From assembly GCA_964017235.1 (NCBI GenBank), contig OZ024938.1, forward strand, positions 11,337,454-11,401,453: 64,000 bases of DNA, read 5' to 3'. The position numbers and the translations under genes are program-made. The notes under the pieces are model-generated. The model saw nothing but the letters and a program-made list of their open reading frames with translations, was not told where the DNA came from and did no database searches. This stretch comes from Sabellastarte sp. h YS-2021. Lineage: Eukaryota > Annelida > Polychaeta > Sabellida > Sabellidae. Shown in pieces: positions 12,601-27,600 of the stretch; the stretch's first letter is position 1, and each line of letters opens with the position of its first letter.

Positions 12601-15600
12601 ATATATTTTGCCCTATAATTTGGAAGTGGTAATTCTGATGAGTCTCAAACTGCGCTAGGTATAACTTTGATATGTAATCCTTGTCTGTAGAAAATTTTAG
12701 GGCTGTAGGTTTACCCAAAGGGGTCGACTTAAGGTCTCAAAAGTGCCCACAGAGACCCAATTTATGCACTTTTTGCCACTTTCAAGCACTGTAGCTTTCA
12801 AACTATGTCTCTCATCTAAGTTAAATATCATCTGGGAATATATCTATGTGTTTTCTTATATGTGCCCCAACATTTAGGCCTTTAATAGACAGTTAACCTG
12901 TGTATCAGGACCATAAACACCCACCCGAGTGACCCTTATAAGACATTTTTCACATCTTTTTCCCTGTAACTTGGAAATGGTAAGTCTGAGAAGTTTCAAA
13001 CTGTATTAGATATATATTCTGTGTGTAATCTTAGTATGTAACAGATTTTAAGTCTGAAGCTTTAATTTTGAAGGTCAAATTGAGGTCTCTAAAAGGCTCC
13101 CAAAGACCCAATATTTGGACTTTTTGCTACTTTTAAGCCCTGTGACTGTCAAACTATGTGACTGATAGAGCTCAAATCCTATCTGGGAAGATATTAGTAT
13201 GTTATTTTTATATGTGCCAAAAATTAAGGCTTTAAGAAGACATTTAACCTGTGTATGAGACCATAAATCCCCACCCGAGTGACCATTTTTAGACATTTTT
13301 CACATATTTTTCCCTGTAACTTGGAAATGGTAAGTCTAAGAAGTTTCAAACTGTATTAGATGTATATTCTATGTGTAATCTTAGTATGTGACAAATTTTA
13401 AGTCTGAAGCTTTAATTTAAAGGCCACATTTAGGTCTCTAGAAGGCCCCATAAAGACCCAGTATTTGGACTTTTTGCCAATTTTAAGGTCTGTGACTGTT
13501 AAACTATGTGACTGATAGAGCTGAAATCTCATCTGGGAATACATTATTATGTTCTTTTTACATGTGCCAAAAATCAAGGCTTCAAGTAGACATTTAACCT
13601 GTGTATGAGGACCTTAAACACCCACCTGAGTGACACTTTTAAGACATTTTTCACATATTTTGCTCTGTAACTTGGAAATGGTAAGTCTGAGAAGTTTCAA
13701 ACTTTATTAGATACATATTCTATGTGTAATCTTAGTATGTAACAAATTTTAAGTCTGAAGCTTTAATTTGAAAGCCACATCGACTTTGGACTTTTTACCA
13801 CCTTTAAGCCCTGTGACTGTTAAACTATGTGATTGATGGAGCTGAAATCCCATCTGGGAATACATTATTATGTCCTTTTTACATGTGCCGAAAATCAAGG
13901 TTTTTAGTAGACATTTAACCTGTGTATGAGGGCCATAGACACTCGCCCAAGTGCCTTTTTTGACATTTTTTCCGTATTTTGCCCTGTTATTTGGAAATGC
14001 TTAGTGTGACAAGTCTTAAACTGTATTATATATAATTTTTGTTTGTTATGTATGTCCCCCAAAAAGTTTCAGATCTGTAGTTTAATTGCTAAGGTCTCTT
14101 TAACAATTGTAAAATGCCCACAGAAACCCAATTTATGGACATTATGCCACTTTAAAGCCCAGTAACTGTCAAACTATGTGGGTTATAGAGCTGAAATCTT
14201 TGAATTTTTCAAAGGAAATGCCTGTCTATTTAAATTTTGATTATTAATAATGTTATGGCTATCTTAGTCTTTTAAGAACTTATTTTTGTGTGTTATACCT
14301 CTGCTTGCTGAGTTTTTAACTTTTTAAAATGAAACTGGTTAAACATATTCAAGTAGACAAAATGGACACTTTAAGTGAGCTTTAAGTCCCAATATTAATG
14401 AAATTATATCCTTATGTAGTAAAACTAGGGGATTTTTAACCCTCAACTAGCCCAGTTTTATTCAACTTGCCTCAGTTAATTTTGACACAGCTCCTACAGT
14501 TATGAACTCATTTCAGTTGATAATCACATACTTAAAATTCTCAATTCTTTTTGTATTTGAGTACCCCTTTTATATAGATTGTTTGTTTACCATTTATCCC
14601 CACCTCTGGGACCTCCAGCTATATTGAGTGACACTAAATAAACAAAGGTATTTAATGATATCAGATGAGAAACAAAGAACTCAATGGGGTTGCAGATCTT
14701 GTGTAATAGTGAGAGAGGTGTGGAGAAGGGGAGAGGGGTGGGGGTGGGAGGTAGTGGGCTTCATTACATATAACACAAAGGGGAGTCAGAACTGAGATTG
14801 TGTCACATATTTAGGTTGCATATATATGGACCACATATATAGGTATAGAGGAAATGAATAACTGAAAACAATTTGCAAATTCTAAAAATAATATAATAAA
14901 ATAATAATATAAATAATTTTTTTTTAAATAATATTTTATTTGTGAACAAATATAGAAACAGATATGCGCTTTTGGGATTATGAATTTTAGAATGGACATT
15001 GAATCATCAATCATTTAAATACTTTGAAGGAAGATTGAAAAGTATGATGAGTTGAGTTAAAATAATATTTTATTTGTCAACAAATATAGAAACAGATATG
15101 CTCTTTTGGGATTATTATTTTAGAATGGACATTCAATCATCAATCATTTAAATACTTTGAAAATAGGTTTAGAGTTATCATTGCAGGAAGATTGAAAATA
15201 TAATTTGAGTTATGTATTCGGTGTCTGGGGATACACCATCTTCCTTGGGAAGATATAAACAGAGTAGATTGATGTGCTGAAGTTCATATAATAATGGGTA
15301 ATTATGTTTTAAAAAATTCCTGATCAAAACCTGTGGCGTGAGTGATGACCTGTCTGGGGATATGTTGGCGCCGAGTTGGCCCAATCTAGTTCTCTTTACA
15401 TTTCAGGGAGTTCACTATGGCTGAAATCGAGCATTTCTGTGATCCGTGTAACAAGAATCACCCCAAGTTTGACACTGTGAGAGATGTGCAGGTGACACTG
15501 TATTCTGCCTGTAACCAGATGGATGGAGAACTACCCAAGGCATGGACTATAGGGGAGGCGGTACAGCAGGTGAGTGACGGCTATCAGTCAAATGATAGAG

Positions 15601-18600
15601 AAGTCCAATAGGGTGAGTAACATCTTGTCAATCAACAGACAGGCCTGCAATTTATTGGAGGAATAAAAAAAAATTAATATTAAATATTTTTACCTCTGGT
15701 AGTATCAAAGGTTTGCTACTCGAAGTTGAGAAATTACAGATTGAAGAAAAAATCCAGAAATTTCTTCTAAAGTATCTGAAATGTCTAAGTACTGTTGAGG
15801 GTAAAGGTTTCAGGGATTTTATGAAAGCTTGTAAATCTATTTTTGTACTTCTGATTATTACAAATATGACAACATTACAGTAATGTATATTACAGTCAGT
15901 TTCTTTTAAACATAAGAACCTTTGTCAAAATGTTATTGTGTACTGGTACATATCTGGATTTTATTGGTAATTAAATATAACTTCCACTTGCAAACAAAAA
16001 GCGAATATCTAGTATTGGCCTTTCAGCCTTAGTTCATAGGTCACAATTATATTGAACAGGGTCTGATAGCCAACACGACACTGGGTTACTTTATGGGCAG
16101 AATCTATCAGTTCCTGGTAAAAGTTGGTGTGGACCCCAAGAAGCTGCGGTTCCGGCAACACATGGGGAACGAGATGGCACATTACGCCAAGGACTGCTGG
16201 GATGCAGAGTGCAAGACGACTTACGTGAGTATCAAAATTATACATAGAGGGTTGGAATTGTCAATTGGGTTTGTGATTTGGATCGAAAAACTATTCTATT
16301 TATCTCTTGTTAAGTAACTGCCTTAAATTTAGGGACATGTAGTATGTAAACAAAACAGAAAAAAAATGTTAAATATTTGTGAAAATAAGGAAAACTATGC
16401 TGAAAACCAAAGATTTGGCAAAGAAGTTTTACTGGTAATTAGCTTTTATCCATATCCTCCTGTATATCAGTTCTGTTAACAACTGGGTTTGTGGGGATTC
16501 CGCTTTAGCTTAGCTGGTTAAAGAGCTAGACTTGTGTTTATTTCTGTGTGTAATCAGAAGTCCGTGGGATCGACTCCCAACAGAACCAATCAATAATTTC
16601 TCTTTACCTTACACCATGTTATTCATGGAAATGCACGATATTTTCAATGCTTTACTGAACATGTGAAAAGAGAAACTTTTTCAAATTTTTAGTAGTGTTA
16701 TAGTGGATATTTGTTTAAAGTGTGTTAGTAGTGTTGTGCTATATATATCGTGGATTCACCAGGAGAAAAGAAAGGACAAAGGCGGGGGTCATGTGGCCAC
16801 GTTATGGCCGCCTTTGATTTGCACAAGAAATGCGCGGGTTGTCGCGATAAGGGCATTGGGGATGACCCTTGTGTTAAAGACAAACAGTGTAGTGTGTGCG
16901 ATTCCTTCTCTGATGAACAAAGGGAGTTGATTTCTACCCCATCTTATAGAATTAGAAAAGACCGTAAAGCAGGTATTTTAGTTTCCCCTAAAGAAGTTGA
17001 AGTCATTGCTTCCGTGGATTCTTCTGCTGAACCAACTTTTGCTGCCCCCCCTCAGAGTACCTCCCAACCTGCCACCTTTGTTACAGCAGAACAGTTTTCT
17101 TTGATGAACGATAAATGGGCAGAGCAATTTGCACGTGTAGAAGCCTTGTTGAGTAGAGGCAATGTTTTCTCCACCCCCAAAGTGGCGGTGAATCCTTCAA
17201 GTTCAAAAGCTGTGCCTTCTGATTCCCCCTTTATTGCCCCGGCTGCCCGGCCCACCGGTCCGGTGGAGACCCCGGCAGTGCAGGAGGCTGTTGTTAAATC
17301 TGGGGAGGATAAACCCAAGAAAACTAGAGACAAAAAACACAAGAAGTCAGTCAAAATATCTGATAAACCGGTTTCCTTGGATAAACCGGTCCCTGCCTTG
17401 GGCACCTCCGGTCCGGAGAGTGTAGCGCAGGCTACAGTACAGAAGAAAGCTCCTCCGGCATCTTCAGTCACCCTTACACCGGAAGATGACTAAGCTGGTC
17501 CTGCTGGTGACCTGTTTATGACTAAGTCTTCAACATCATCCTCAGGCTCTGCCTTCCCCGGTACCTTCAATCTTCCACCGGAACCGGACGACATTGATTT
17601 TGATGACCCTTTGGCCGGTTCTGATGTGTCGTCTGTTCACTCTGACTCTGACGAAGGTGAGATTTCCTCTGATACTCTGGAACATCCAGAACAAACCGAA
17701 GAGATGAACTACAGAGAAACTGTAAGGTCGGTTCGTTCCTTCATGGGGTGGACTCACATACCGGATTTTGAAAGTGACTTGAATGAGCCGGATAAATCCA
17801 ATAACCCTTGGAAGGGTAAGAATCCTAAAAGGCCTGCCCGTATTTCAGTGGAGATGCCCCCAGATGACTGGCTCTGCCAGAAGTTGGAGCGACTCAATAC
17901 AGTTGTGGCGGAAGGCTACCCTTCAAGGGCCCAAGACTCGGCCGGACTGAAAAAAGACCAGTTTGTGAAGATCCCCAAGTCACAGGCAAGATGGTACCAG
18001 ATGTATACCATTAAACAAGATGGCCCCCACAGACCGGGTAGAAAACTCTTCAGTTGGCATAATACCGAAGCGAAACTTAATTCCCAGTTTCCAAGGCTTA
18101 CTAAGGCTTCGGCCTATCCAGCTGCAGGCCCTCCTTTTAGGCCCATTTCCCAGGAATACCTCAGAAGGTGGGAGAAGTGCGCTAGAGAGAACTCATATAT
18201 CATTAACAATGCTGCAGGGTTCAACCGGTGCGCTAGTGAGTTGCAAGATAAAATGTCTAGTAATGTTGCCATGTTATGTTCCCGCATCAACAAGGGCAAA
18301 GCCCCCAAGGAAGTGTCTGGTGCCCTGAACGACCTCAAGGACCTTATGGCTTTTCACCAAAGTGTCTCTGTTGCCATGGGCACGGCTTTGCAACATCTCG
18401 CGGACAGTGTGTTTGTGCATCTTGCTAATCTTATCTTGATCCGACGTGATGCTTATCTAGAACATATGAAGCCTGGTGTCAAGCAAGATACATGGTTACA
18501 TCTTAGAAATGCTCCAATGTTTGGCTATGGCCTCTTTCCCGACGCAGTCATTGCCACTGCGGAACAGGATATCATCAAGCATGAGGCTTCCGGTACTGCT

Positions 18601-21600
18601 CTGAGACCCGGTCCGGGTGCTTCACAGCAGTCCGGTTGGAGAACAGCCAACAGATACCGGCCTTATGACAGAAGGGATCAAAGATCTGCGGGTACGGAAC
18701 AAGAACAACAACCATGGAGGCAATTTAGTAGGCCTAGAAATAGGGGATGTGGCAGGGGAAGAGGTTCTAACCCTCGTTTCTCTCGTTCCAAGGGATATAA
18801 AGGTTTTAAATGACAATTACAGCATGGTTCCTCCAATTCAGAAATCAGTAAATGTGTGGAGGACGTCAAAGTTAGTAAAGCAGACTGTACAACCAGTGGT
18901 TCAGGACAGTTTAAATGTTCAGACAGTAGTCAAAGTTCCTTCTTTAAACACTGTTCCAAAACATTCAAAACCTCTTGTATCTTGTCGTGTTGCAACTCAT
19001 GCTCAGTATGCAATTTCAAAAGGGCTTCCGCAAAAGAAAGGTATAAGACCCGTGGTGAAAAAGACAGAAATAAAACTTGTCAAAGGTGCTTCTTTTGTAA
19101 ATCATTGTCTTTCTGCCAAACCTGTTCCAAATGTCCCCAATGTCATCAAAGAGTTGGGTGTAGGGGGGAGACTACAGACCTTTTGGCCAAAGTGGCAAGA
19201 GCTAGGTGCAAACCCCAGGGTAGTCTCCATTTTGAAGGAGGGTTATGCCCTACGTTCAAAATGAGGCCCCCCTTGACACGGTTTCCTCTCATCACAAGTG
19301 GTTATGCAAATCCGGTAAGAAGCCGGGCTCTGTCAGAGGCCTTAGCTGCACTAAGAGAAAAGTTGGTAGTCGAAAAGGTGGTTGTACGGACCTCCCTGTC
19401 CTTTTACAACCGGTTGTTCTTGGTCCCAAAGCCCAACAAAAAGTGGAGACCCATTTTGGACCTCAGCCAGTTAAACCTTTATCTCCAAACAAACACATTC
19501 AAGATGGAAACACCGGAAACCATCAGGGTCTCCTTACAAAAAGGGGAATGGGTCACGTCCCTGGATTTCAGCGACGCTTACTTTCATATCCCCATCCATC
19601 CCAGATCCAGAAAATACCTCAGGTTCTTTTTGAACAGCAAGGCATATCAGTTCACAGCCCTTCCATTCGGGCTAGCCACGGCTCCGTTGGAATTTACCAA
19701 GGTGGTAAAGGAGGTGAAATTGTTGGCTCAGACAAGGGGTATAAGAATCCACCAGTACCTAGATGACTGGTTGCTCAGAGCCCCGTGCCCGGAAACCTGC
19801 CAACGAAATACCCAGACCCTCTTGGCCCTCTGCCGCGAATTAGGTTGGGTGGTCAACTTGGAGAAGTCAGAACTGGTACCCCAGCAAGTGTTCAATTTCG
19901 TAGGCTACCGGTTCGATCTCCTGACGGGACGGGTTCTACCCACGTCAGAGCGCTGGGAGACATTAAGGGCGAAACTTCTCTTTGTAAAGAACAGGGACTC
20001 CTGCACGGTCAGGCAGTTTATGTCCTCATAGGCCTCTTGACAGCCACAGAGAAGCAAGTCTGGTTGGGTCCCCTCCGCATGAGACCAATTCAGTGGCATC
20101 TCAAGCAGCATTGGCATGTACCGGAGGTCCTGGAAAAAGTGATTCCGGTTCCCCCGTCCCTGCACCCCCATCTGGATTGGTGGTTGGACGAAAAGAATGT
20201 GCTGCGAGGGCAACCTCTACATGCCCTGCGTCACACTCTACAAGTTTTTACAGACGCCTCAAACGAAGGTTGGGGCGCTCACTTAGGAGAGGCTATAGCA
20301 AAAGGCGTTTGGTCAGAACCAGAAAGTCACCTCCATATCAACTTTCTAGAGCAGAAACAGTCTTTCTGGCCCTCAAGAGTTTCGAGCATCTCTGCAGGGA
20401 TCAGGTTGTTCTTATAGCCACGGACAACACAACTGTGGTTGCCTACATCAACAAGCAAGGAGGTATGAGATCAGGCTCTCTCTGTGCCCTCCTGTGGAGA
20501 CTTCTGGCTTGATGCCATCCCAGAGGAATAGTCCTGAGGGCAAGGCACATTCCGGGTTGCCTGAATGTGATAGCGGACAAACTATCCAGGCACAGTCAGG
20601 TGATTCAGACAGAATGGTCCCTGTCCCTACAAGTGTTCAATCTCTTGTTCTCCAACTGGGACCTCCCATAGGTGGACCTCTTTGCAACCCGGTTCAACCA
20701 CAAACTTCCCCAGTTTGTGTCACCGGTTCCGGATCCGGCAGCCTGGGCTGTGGACGCCCTCAGCATACCATGGGGGAATCTGGATGTTTACGCTTTTCCT
20801 CCGGTCTCACTGCTCAATCAAGTGACGTCGAAGGTAATGGATCAGGGGTGCTTAAGGATGGTCCTAATTGCCCCAGGTTGGCCCAACATGCCTTGGTTTT
20901 GGGATCTGGTCAATCTGTCCGTGCAAATCCCCTTCCAGCTCCCACTCCGCAAGGATCTCGTGACTCAGCCTCTCAATGGCCTTCTTCACAAGAACCTAGC
21001 CAACTTAAATCTACATGCGTGGCTCCTAGAGCCTCCTGCATTCAAGAACAAGGGTTCACTGATGAAGTGGCAGCAAGAATTGAGGCTCCTCAGAGAAGCT
21101 CAACCAGAGCCGTTTATAAGTCAAAGTGGACCGTTTTTATCAAATGGTGTGACTCACATAAGGTGGACTTCCGGTCGCCCTCTGTGAGTCAGATCGCTGA
21201 TTTCCTGCTCTATCTATTCAAGGAAAGGAAACTCCAGCCTAGCACCATTGACGGTTACAGAACTGCTATTGCGGACATGGTGGGAAACCAGGAGGTGAAC
21301 ATCAGCAAAGATGAAAACTTAACTCGTCTATTGGACAGTTTTCATAGGGATAAGCCCAAGGGCAGACGAGGACTGCCTTCTTGGAATCTTTCCCTTGTTC
21401 TTCACCAGTTGACTAAACCTCCTTTTGAGCCAATGAGGAAAGCTTCTCTTAAGCATCTGACCTTTAAGACAGTTTTTCTTCTAGCTCTAGGTTCAAGCAA
21501 GTGTAGAAGTGAAATTCATGCTTGGCTATTCAAGAATATACGGCACCAAGAAAACTGGAGTCAGGTGTCGTTCTATCCTTCTCCCATGTTTCTTTCCAAG

Positions 21601-24600
21601 AATCAGTTGGCTAAAGAAGGCCCGGCATCTGTGGCTCCGGTAGTGATCCCGGCCTTGGCACCCTCCTTGGACAAAGAGCTTAAGGAGGATAGGTCCTTGT
21701 GTCCAGTCAGAGCCTTGCGTTACTATCTAGATAGAACCAAGGACCTCCGCAAAGGGAAGGATCTGGTTTTTGTGTCCTTCCGGAAGAGCTTTGAGAAAGA
21801 TATTGTTCCGGCCACTATCTCTTCTTGGATTAAACAAACAGTACTCTTGTGCTACCAAGTATCCGATGAGGATTCCCACAAGTTGCTTCAAGTCAAGGCA
21901 CATGATGTCAGGGCTTTTGCGGCTTCCAAGGCTTTTCAGGGAGGTGTGTCCTTGGAACAAATTCTCTCAGCCTATCATTGGAAAGCCCACAATACCTTCA
22001 CTCAGTTCTATCTGAAGGACCTAGCTTGGGCCGACTCGGACCTGTACCATCTGGGGCCCATTGTGGCTGCACAACAGGTCCATGCAGACAAATAAAGTCA
22101 TCCTTTGGTCCTTATTGTATAGTGTACATAATTTCATAAATAAGTTTTTCCCCTGGATTACCACGAGCCTAAGTGGTTCCAGGAAGTTATTAGGTTTTTC
22201 AGTTCCTGTTCTTCTTCCTCACTACGTGATGAACTCGTCTCTCCCCTTCCCTCTGTACCCTCGGTTGAGTTGGTACAAGGAAATTTCAACAAAAAAAAGG
22301 GGGGGGGGGGGGGGGGGGTGTTTTTCCTAAGGTCTGGTTTATTTAACCATGGCTGGAATCACCCCTTAGTCTCTAGAGTTCTCAGGAATTTCCCCTTTTT
22401 CTGCTACCCTCCTTCCACTGGGTAGTTATTCTGCATCTGTCCACTAGGTAAGATGTATTAACGCAATAAAATGGAAAATTTAATAGTAAATTAAATTTTT
22501 ATAAGTTAATACCTTACCTAGTGGACAAGGGGATTCCCACCCTACCTTCCCCGCTATTCTAGTTTAAGGGGAAATTCGTAGGTAGGCAACAAAAAGAGGA
22601 AGAGCGCATGCTCGCGCATGCGCAGTACACCAGCAGGTTGGCTATACAACCACCTGGCGAATGAACAGGACACTACCGGTCCCGGCCAGAGCCCAGCTCA
22701 GGACGTTTTTTTCTAACGTTTGGCGTGACCGGCAAGGCGCCGGACAAATGCATCTGTCCACTAGGTAAGGTATTAACTTATAAAAATTTAATTTACTATT
22801 AAATTTTCCAATTACTTTTGAAGAAATATGAAGTAGAAAGCTAAAATCATTAAAATGCATTGAAATGGGACCTATGAAAATTCATGATTTTTTTGTATCC
22901 AAAATATGATCCACGTCTTTCCCAAAAATTAGTAATTTCTTCCGTTCACCAGGTCCTACTCACAAATTTTTTATAAAGATCTGTTCATTAGTTCTGGAGT
23001 AATCTAAACACCAAAAACAGGCAGACAAATAGACAAAAAAGCACACAACAAACATAAATTCCTGGTAGAGGTAAAAATATTGGTTAAAAGCCACTTCTTG
23101 GTCAAAATTACTCAGGGTAAATTTTTGTGATGGACTGTCAAGAAATTGAAACAAACAAACAAAAAAAAAAACCAGAAATATATAAACATGACAAATACAC
23201 CACTTCCCTCTCAATTGTATTTATGTCAATTTCAAGACATAAATTTAATGAGAAGAAGTATATCACACGTATCACAAGCTAGGTTTTGTGACCTCACAAT
23301 GACAATTGCATTGTGACATCATTAAGTAATGACATCATCAGACAGCAAAATATTGATTTTTTTACTTATGCAATAAAGAAAATCAGATTTCTCTGTATAT
23401 GCCCAATTGATCTATTATTGTCCATCAAGTTGAACACTTTATCTTGGTTAAAGTTTTTTTTTGAACTGTAAAATTTTAGATGCTGTGTTTTTTTCTTTTC
23501 TTTTTAAAAGACCTTTAAAAAAATTGCTTAAAAAAGCCTAAAAACAAAAATTAAAAAAAAAAAAAATTTAGAATTGACTGGTATGGAACCCCAACCATGA
23601 GATTACAAGTTCTACACATTACACTCACAGCCACAGAGGATATCTGATGAGGTAAGAATTCATGAGGAGGAAATCCTATCATGATATTGATTTTTGAAGA
23701 CAAGTAGGTTTCACTGTATATACCCAATTAAAAATTTAAAAACCTGTCTCCTGACTTTAATTTTCAAACAAATTACACCAAATTTGGAAGATTCTGTCTG
23801 TACCCCATGAAATATCTACCCACCGAATTTGAGCTCGATTGATGGTACAGTTTTTGAGTTATAAGGGCAAAACGGTACACAGACAGACAGACAGACTGAC
23901 AGAAACAAACTGATTACAATAACCCTCTCCTATCGTCGAGCGTTAATTAGCTGTTAAAACTGCTAAGATTGTGACCAAAGAGTTGTTTGGAGACCAGGTT
24001 GGAGGGCGTTGATTGTGGGCACTAGTGGGCAAATTATTTGGCTGAATATAAAAAATTTTCAGTATCGTTTGATATTGGTCGCTAATATTTTCTACTAAAG
24101 AGTTTTTATCTTGGATTTTAAAAAAATTTTGTTTTGCAGATCTGGAATCTCCCCAACCGCTAACAGGTAGTGAAGTTTATCAAAACAGGACATGGAAGTT
24201 CAATCAATCAATCAGTTGTCCACGTGCTTAATCTCCGTATCAACGGATTCTAAGGCACACCATCCAATTCATAAGGCATAAGTCATAAGACATTAGACAT
24301 GTTCCGAGTCGTTCCCAGAGAGGTCGTCCGGTGTTCGGTAGTAAGAAGCTATGGTGGGAATGATTTCTGAAATAGGTAGGTTTTGAGTCGACTTTTGAAA
24401 CTGGAGAGATTTGGAGCACTGCGTATATCATATGGGAGATCATTCCATAACTTAGGGGCATCATATGAAAAACTATTGTTAAAATGGACCTTAGATTTAT
24501 GGATGGAAGCACAGTAAGAGGGAACCTGAAGGAACAAATTTTTGGGATTTGAACGTCTTGTATTCACAGCAGATTTGTACAAGGGGAGATATGGTGCAAA

Positions 24601-27600
24601 ATACTTAGGCTGGCCAGTGGTGAGGTACTTATAAACCAAAACTAGGGTTTTGAAAATAATACGTTGTCTAATGGGTAGCCAATGAAGTGTCCTAAGGGTG
24701 GATGTAATATGAGTGTACTTTGAAGCACCAGTGACAAACCGTGCAAGAGCATTTTGAACATATTGGAGCCTTGTAGCATTTCGGGATGACAAACTGCGAA
24801 AAAGAGAATTGCAGTAATCCAAACGGCTACTGACCAGAGCATTTGCAATCACCACTGATGTATCCACAGAAAGAAACCTTCTGATGCGATGAAGGTCCCT
24901 GAGGCTAATAAAACAGGATTTGATAACAGAATTTACATGATTGGTGAAACAGAACTTTGCGTCAAACAGAACACCCAGATTGCGTACAACATCTGCGGGA
25001 GAGAGGCAATTACCAAGGATATTGACAGGAAATGAGTCACTGAGCCATTTGTGTCTGTCTTTGGCACCGAAGACTATGAATTCTGTTTTATCAGGATTTA
25101 GCTTGAGTTTGTTTTCAGACATCCAGACCTGAATATCATTCAAACACGATTTAAGACGGTCAAAAGACTTGAGACTATCATCAGGGGATAAGTGAATGAA
25201 CAGCTGAGTGTTGTCCGCATAGAAGTGGTAATGGACTCCGGTATATTTTCTGATGACTTGACCAAGAGGTGTTGTGTAGAGGGAAAACAGAAGAGGACCT
25301 AAGACAGAACCTTGGGGGACTCCAAACTTCAATTTGAACAAATTCGAAAGACTGGAACCAATCTTGACTGACTGAAAACGATCCTGGAGGTAGGATCTAA
25401 ACCATTTTAGTGCCGATCCAGCAAAACCAAATCTAGACGACAAACAGGATAGGAGTGTGTCATGATCAATAGTGTCGAAAGCCGCGGACAGGTCGAGTAG
25501 CACAAGTGCTGTAGGCATGCCCTTGGGCAGAGATAAGTGAATCTCATTTTTAATGCACAACAAGGCAGTTTCTGTTGAGTGCCCCAACTTATAGGCTGAC
25601 TGGAAAGTGTTACCAAGATCATGAGAATCCATGTGAGATCTAATTTGGGCAGCCACAATTCGCTCAACCAATTTTGACAAGAAGCTAAGACCGGACACCG
25701 GTCGATAGCTCTTCAAGTCCTCTTTTGAAAGAGTGGACTTTTTTAGGAGGGGTGTGACAATAGCCTGTTTGAAAGGATTAGGGAAAATGCCATTTTTGAG
25801 GGACAAGTTAACCAGTTTAGTCAATGAAGGGAGAAGAATGTCAATACATTGTTTCACAATGTGAGTGGGGCATGGATCAAGGGAGCAAGTTTTTGAAGGA
25901 GATTCCTTGATAAACTTAAGGACTTCAGTATCAGTGACAACTTGAAAGGAACTGAAAGTCGGCGGCTCCTTGTCTGAGTGAAGAACCTGAGATCGGGTGT
26001 ATTTAAAGGTGTCTCGAATCTTTCTAATTTTATCAATGAAAAATGAACCAAATCTGTTTGCTAAAGACTTTTCATCCTCAAAGGATGGGAGGACAGTAGA
26101 ATTTGACCGACTCAATGTTCTATTTAGTGCATGCCATAACCTCTTACTATCACCACAATTTTCACTAACTAGATCACGGTAGAAACACCCCTTGTTTCTA
26201 TTTAGAATGTGGTTACATCTGTTTATCTGCCGTCGAAGACGGGAACGATTTACAGAGGATTTGTCTCTTCTCCAGGCGCGTTCATACTGCCTTCTCATGC
26301 ACCTTGCAGTTCTATACTCGTCAGTTATCCAGCTTGGGGCTGGTTTGATGAGCTGTTTAGTCTTCACTGGTGCATGAATATCTAGAAGGCCAGACAAACC
26401 AGACATGTACTGTTCATGCAATAAATCTATATCATCAGATGGTGAGCAAACAAACGGAATAGTCAGGAGGTCACTTCTGAATTTATCAATATTCAATTTA
26501 TGATACTGACGGAAGGTAACAACTTTCTGAATTGGTGTATCCAAAGATGGAAAGTCAACCACACAAGAGATAATTTTGTGATCACTAATGAAGTCTGAAC
26601 CTTTCACATCAGAAATTGCAGAGAAATCAGATGGAGTAATGCCCCTAATATCAATTAGCAAAATATTCAAAAAGTGAAACACAACCTAACAACACAGAGT
26701 AACTCCCGGTAGTGGGCGATAATACCCGCAATATCAACTAGTTCTGATAAAAAATACCTTAAATACTACAAAGAGATGAGATGAAAGTGTACAATTTTTT
26801 TAAGATTTGGGGTTTATTTCAAATATTTGCAGGGTAAGTTTCGAGTTCTACATAAAATGACAATATGTGATATATATATATGTGTACATTGATATCGGCA
26901 ACCCTGTCCCAAAATAATAGATATCACTAATATCGATAAACGATTTAGCCAACAGAGCTTTCAGATCTGAGGGTGTACTTACGGAAAATACTTAATAAGG
27001 TTTTTCAGTTGACTGAGTTTTCTTGAAATCAGTAAATGGAATGTCGTAGCTGTGCTGACTGGTCTGTTATGTACAATTCTCTGTGTTCTTAGGGCTGGAT
27101 GAAGTGTGTTGGCTGTACTGACAGGTCTGTTATGTACAATTCTCTGTGTTTTTAGGGCTGGGTGGAGTGTGTTGGCTGTGCTGACTGGTCTGTTACGTAC
27201 AATTCTATGTGTTTTAGGGCTGGGTGGAGTGTGTTGGCTGTGCTGACAGGTCTGCCTATGATCTCACACAGCACACTAAAGCCACCGGTGTAAAACTTGC
27301 TGCAGAAAAACGACTGCCTCAGCCTGTATCTTTTTTTAATTTGTGTTTTTCAATACTTTTAGCTGCCATAATTTAATTAACAAAAAAGCAATCGTATTAT
27401 TTGGATTTATTTTACAATGAGTTGCACTACTTTTGTATCAGGTGTATTTGATGACGTGTAATCCGGATAGCATATTGCTGTAATGTATGTTGCTCATTTC
27501 CAATGAGCAAAACTAAAAAAAAATAATTAAGATAATTATGGTACAGACAATGGAATATGATCAGTCTTTATGCAGCTTTTTTATTTTACATTTTCCATGT

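Larger units (their letters stand above)
16670..22810 (+). mobile_element. DIRS-like tyrosine-recombinase retroelement A (fossil, left end missing)
   Basis: Order of parts: Gag-like, reverse transcriptase with RNase H, methyltransferase-like domain, tyrosine recombinase, internal complementary region, right inverted terminal repeat. The left terminal repeat is not found, so the copy is 5'-truncated. Reading frames are interrupted, with roughly three to five breaks, so it is an inactive fossil of moderate age. The right end and terminal repeat show it belongs to the same subfamily as element D at the end of the window. It lies in the GARS1 exon 6-7 intron, in the gene's orientation. Confidence 0.92.
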
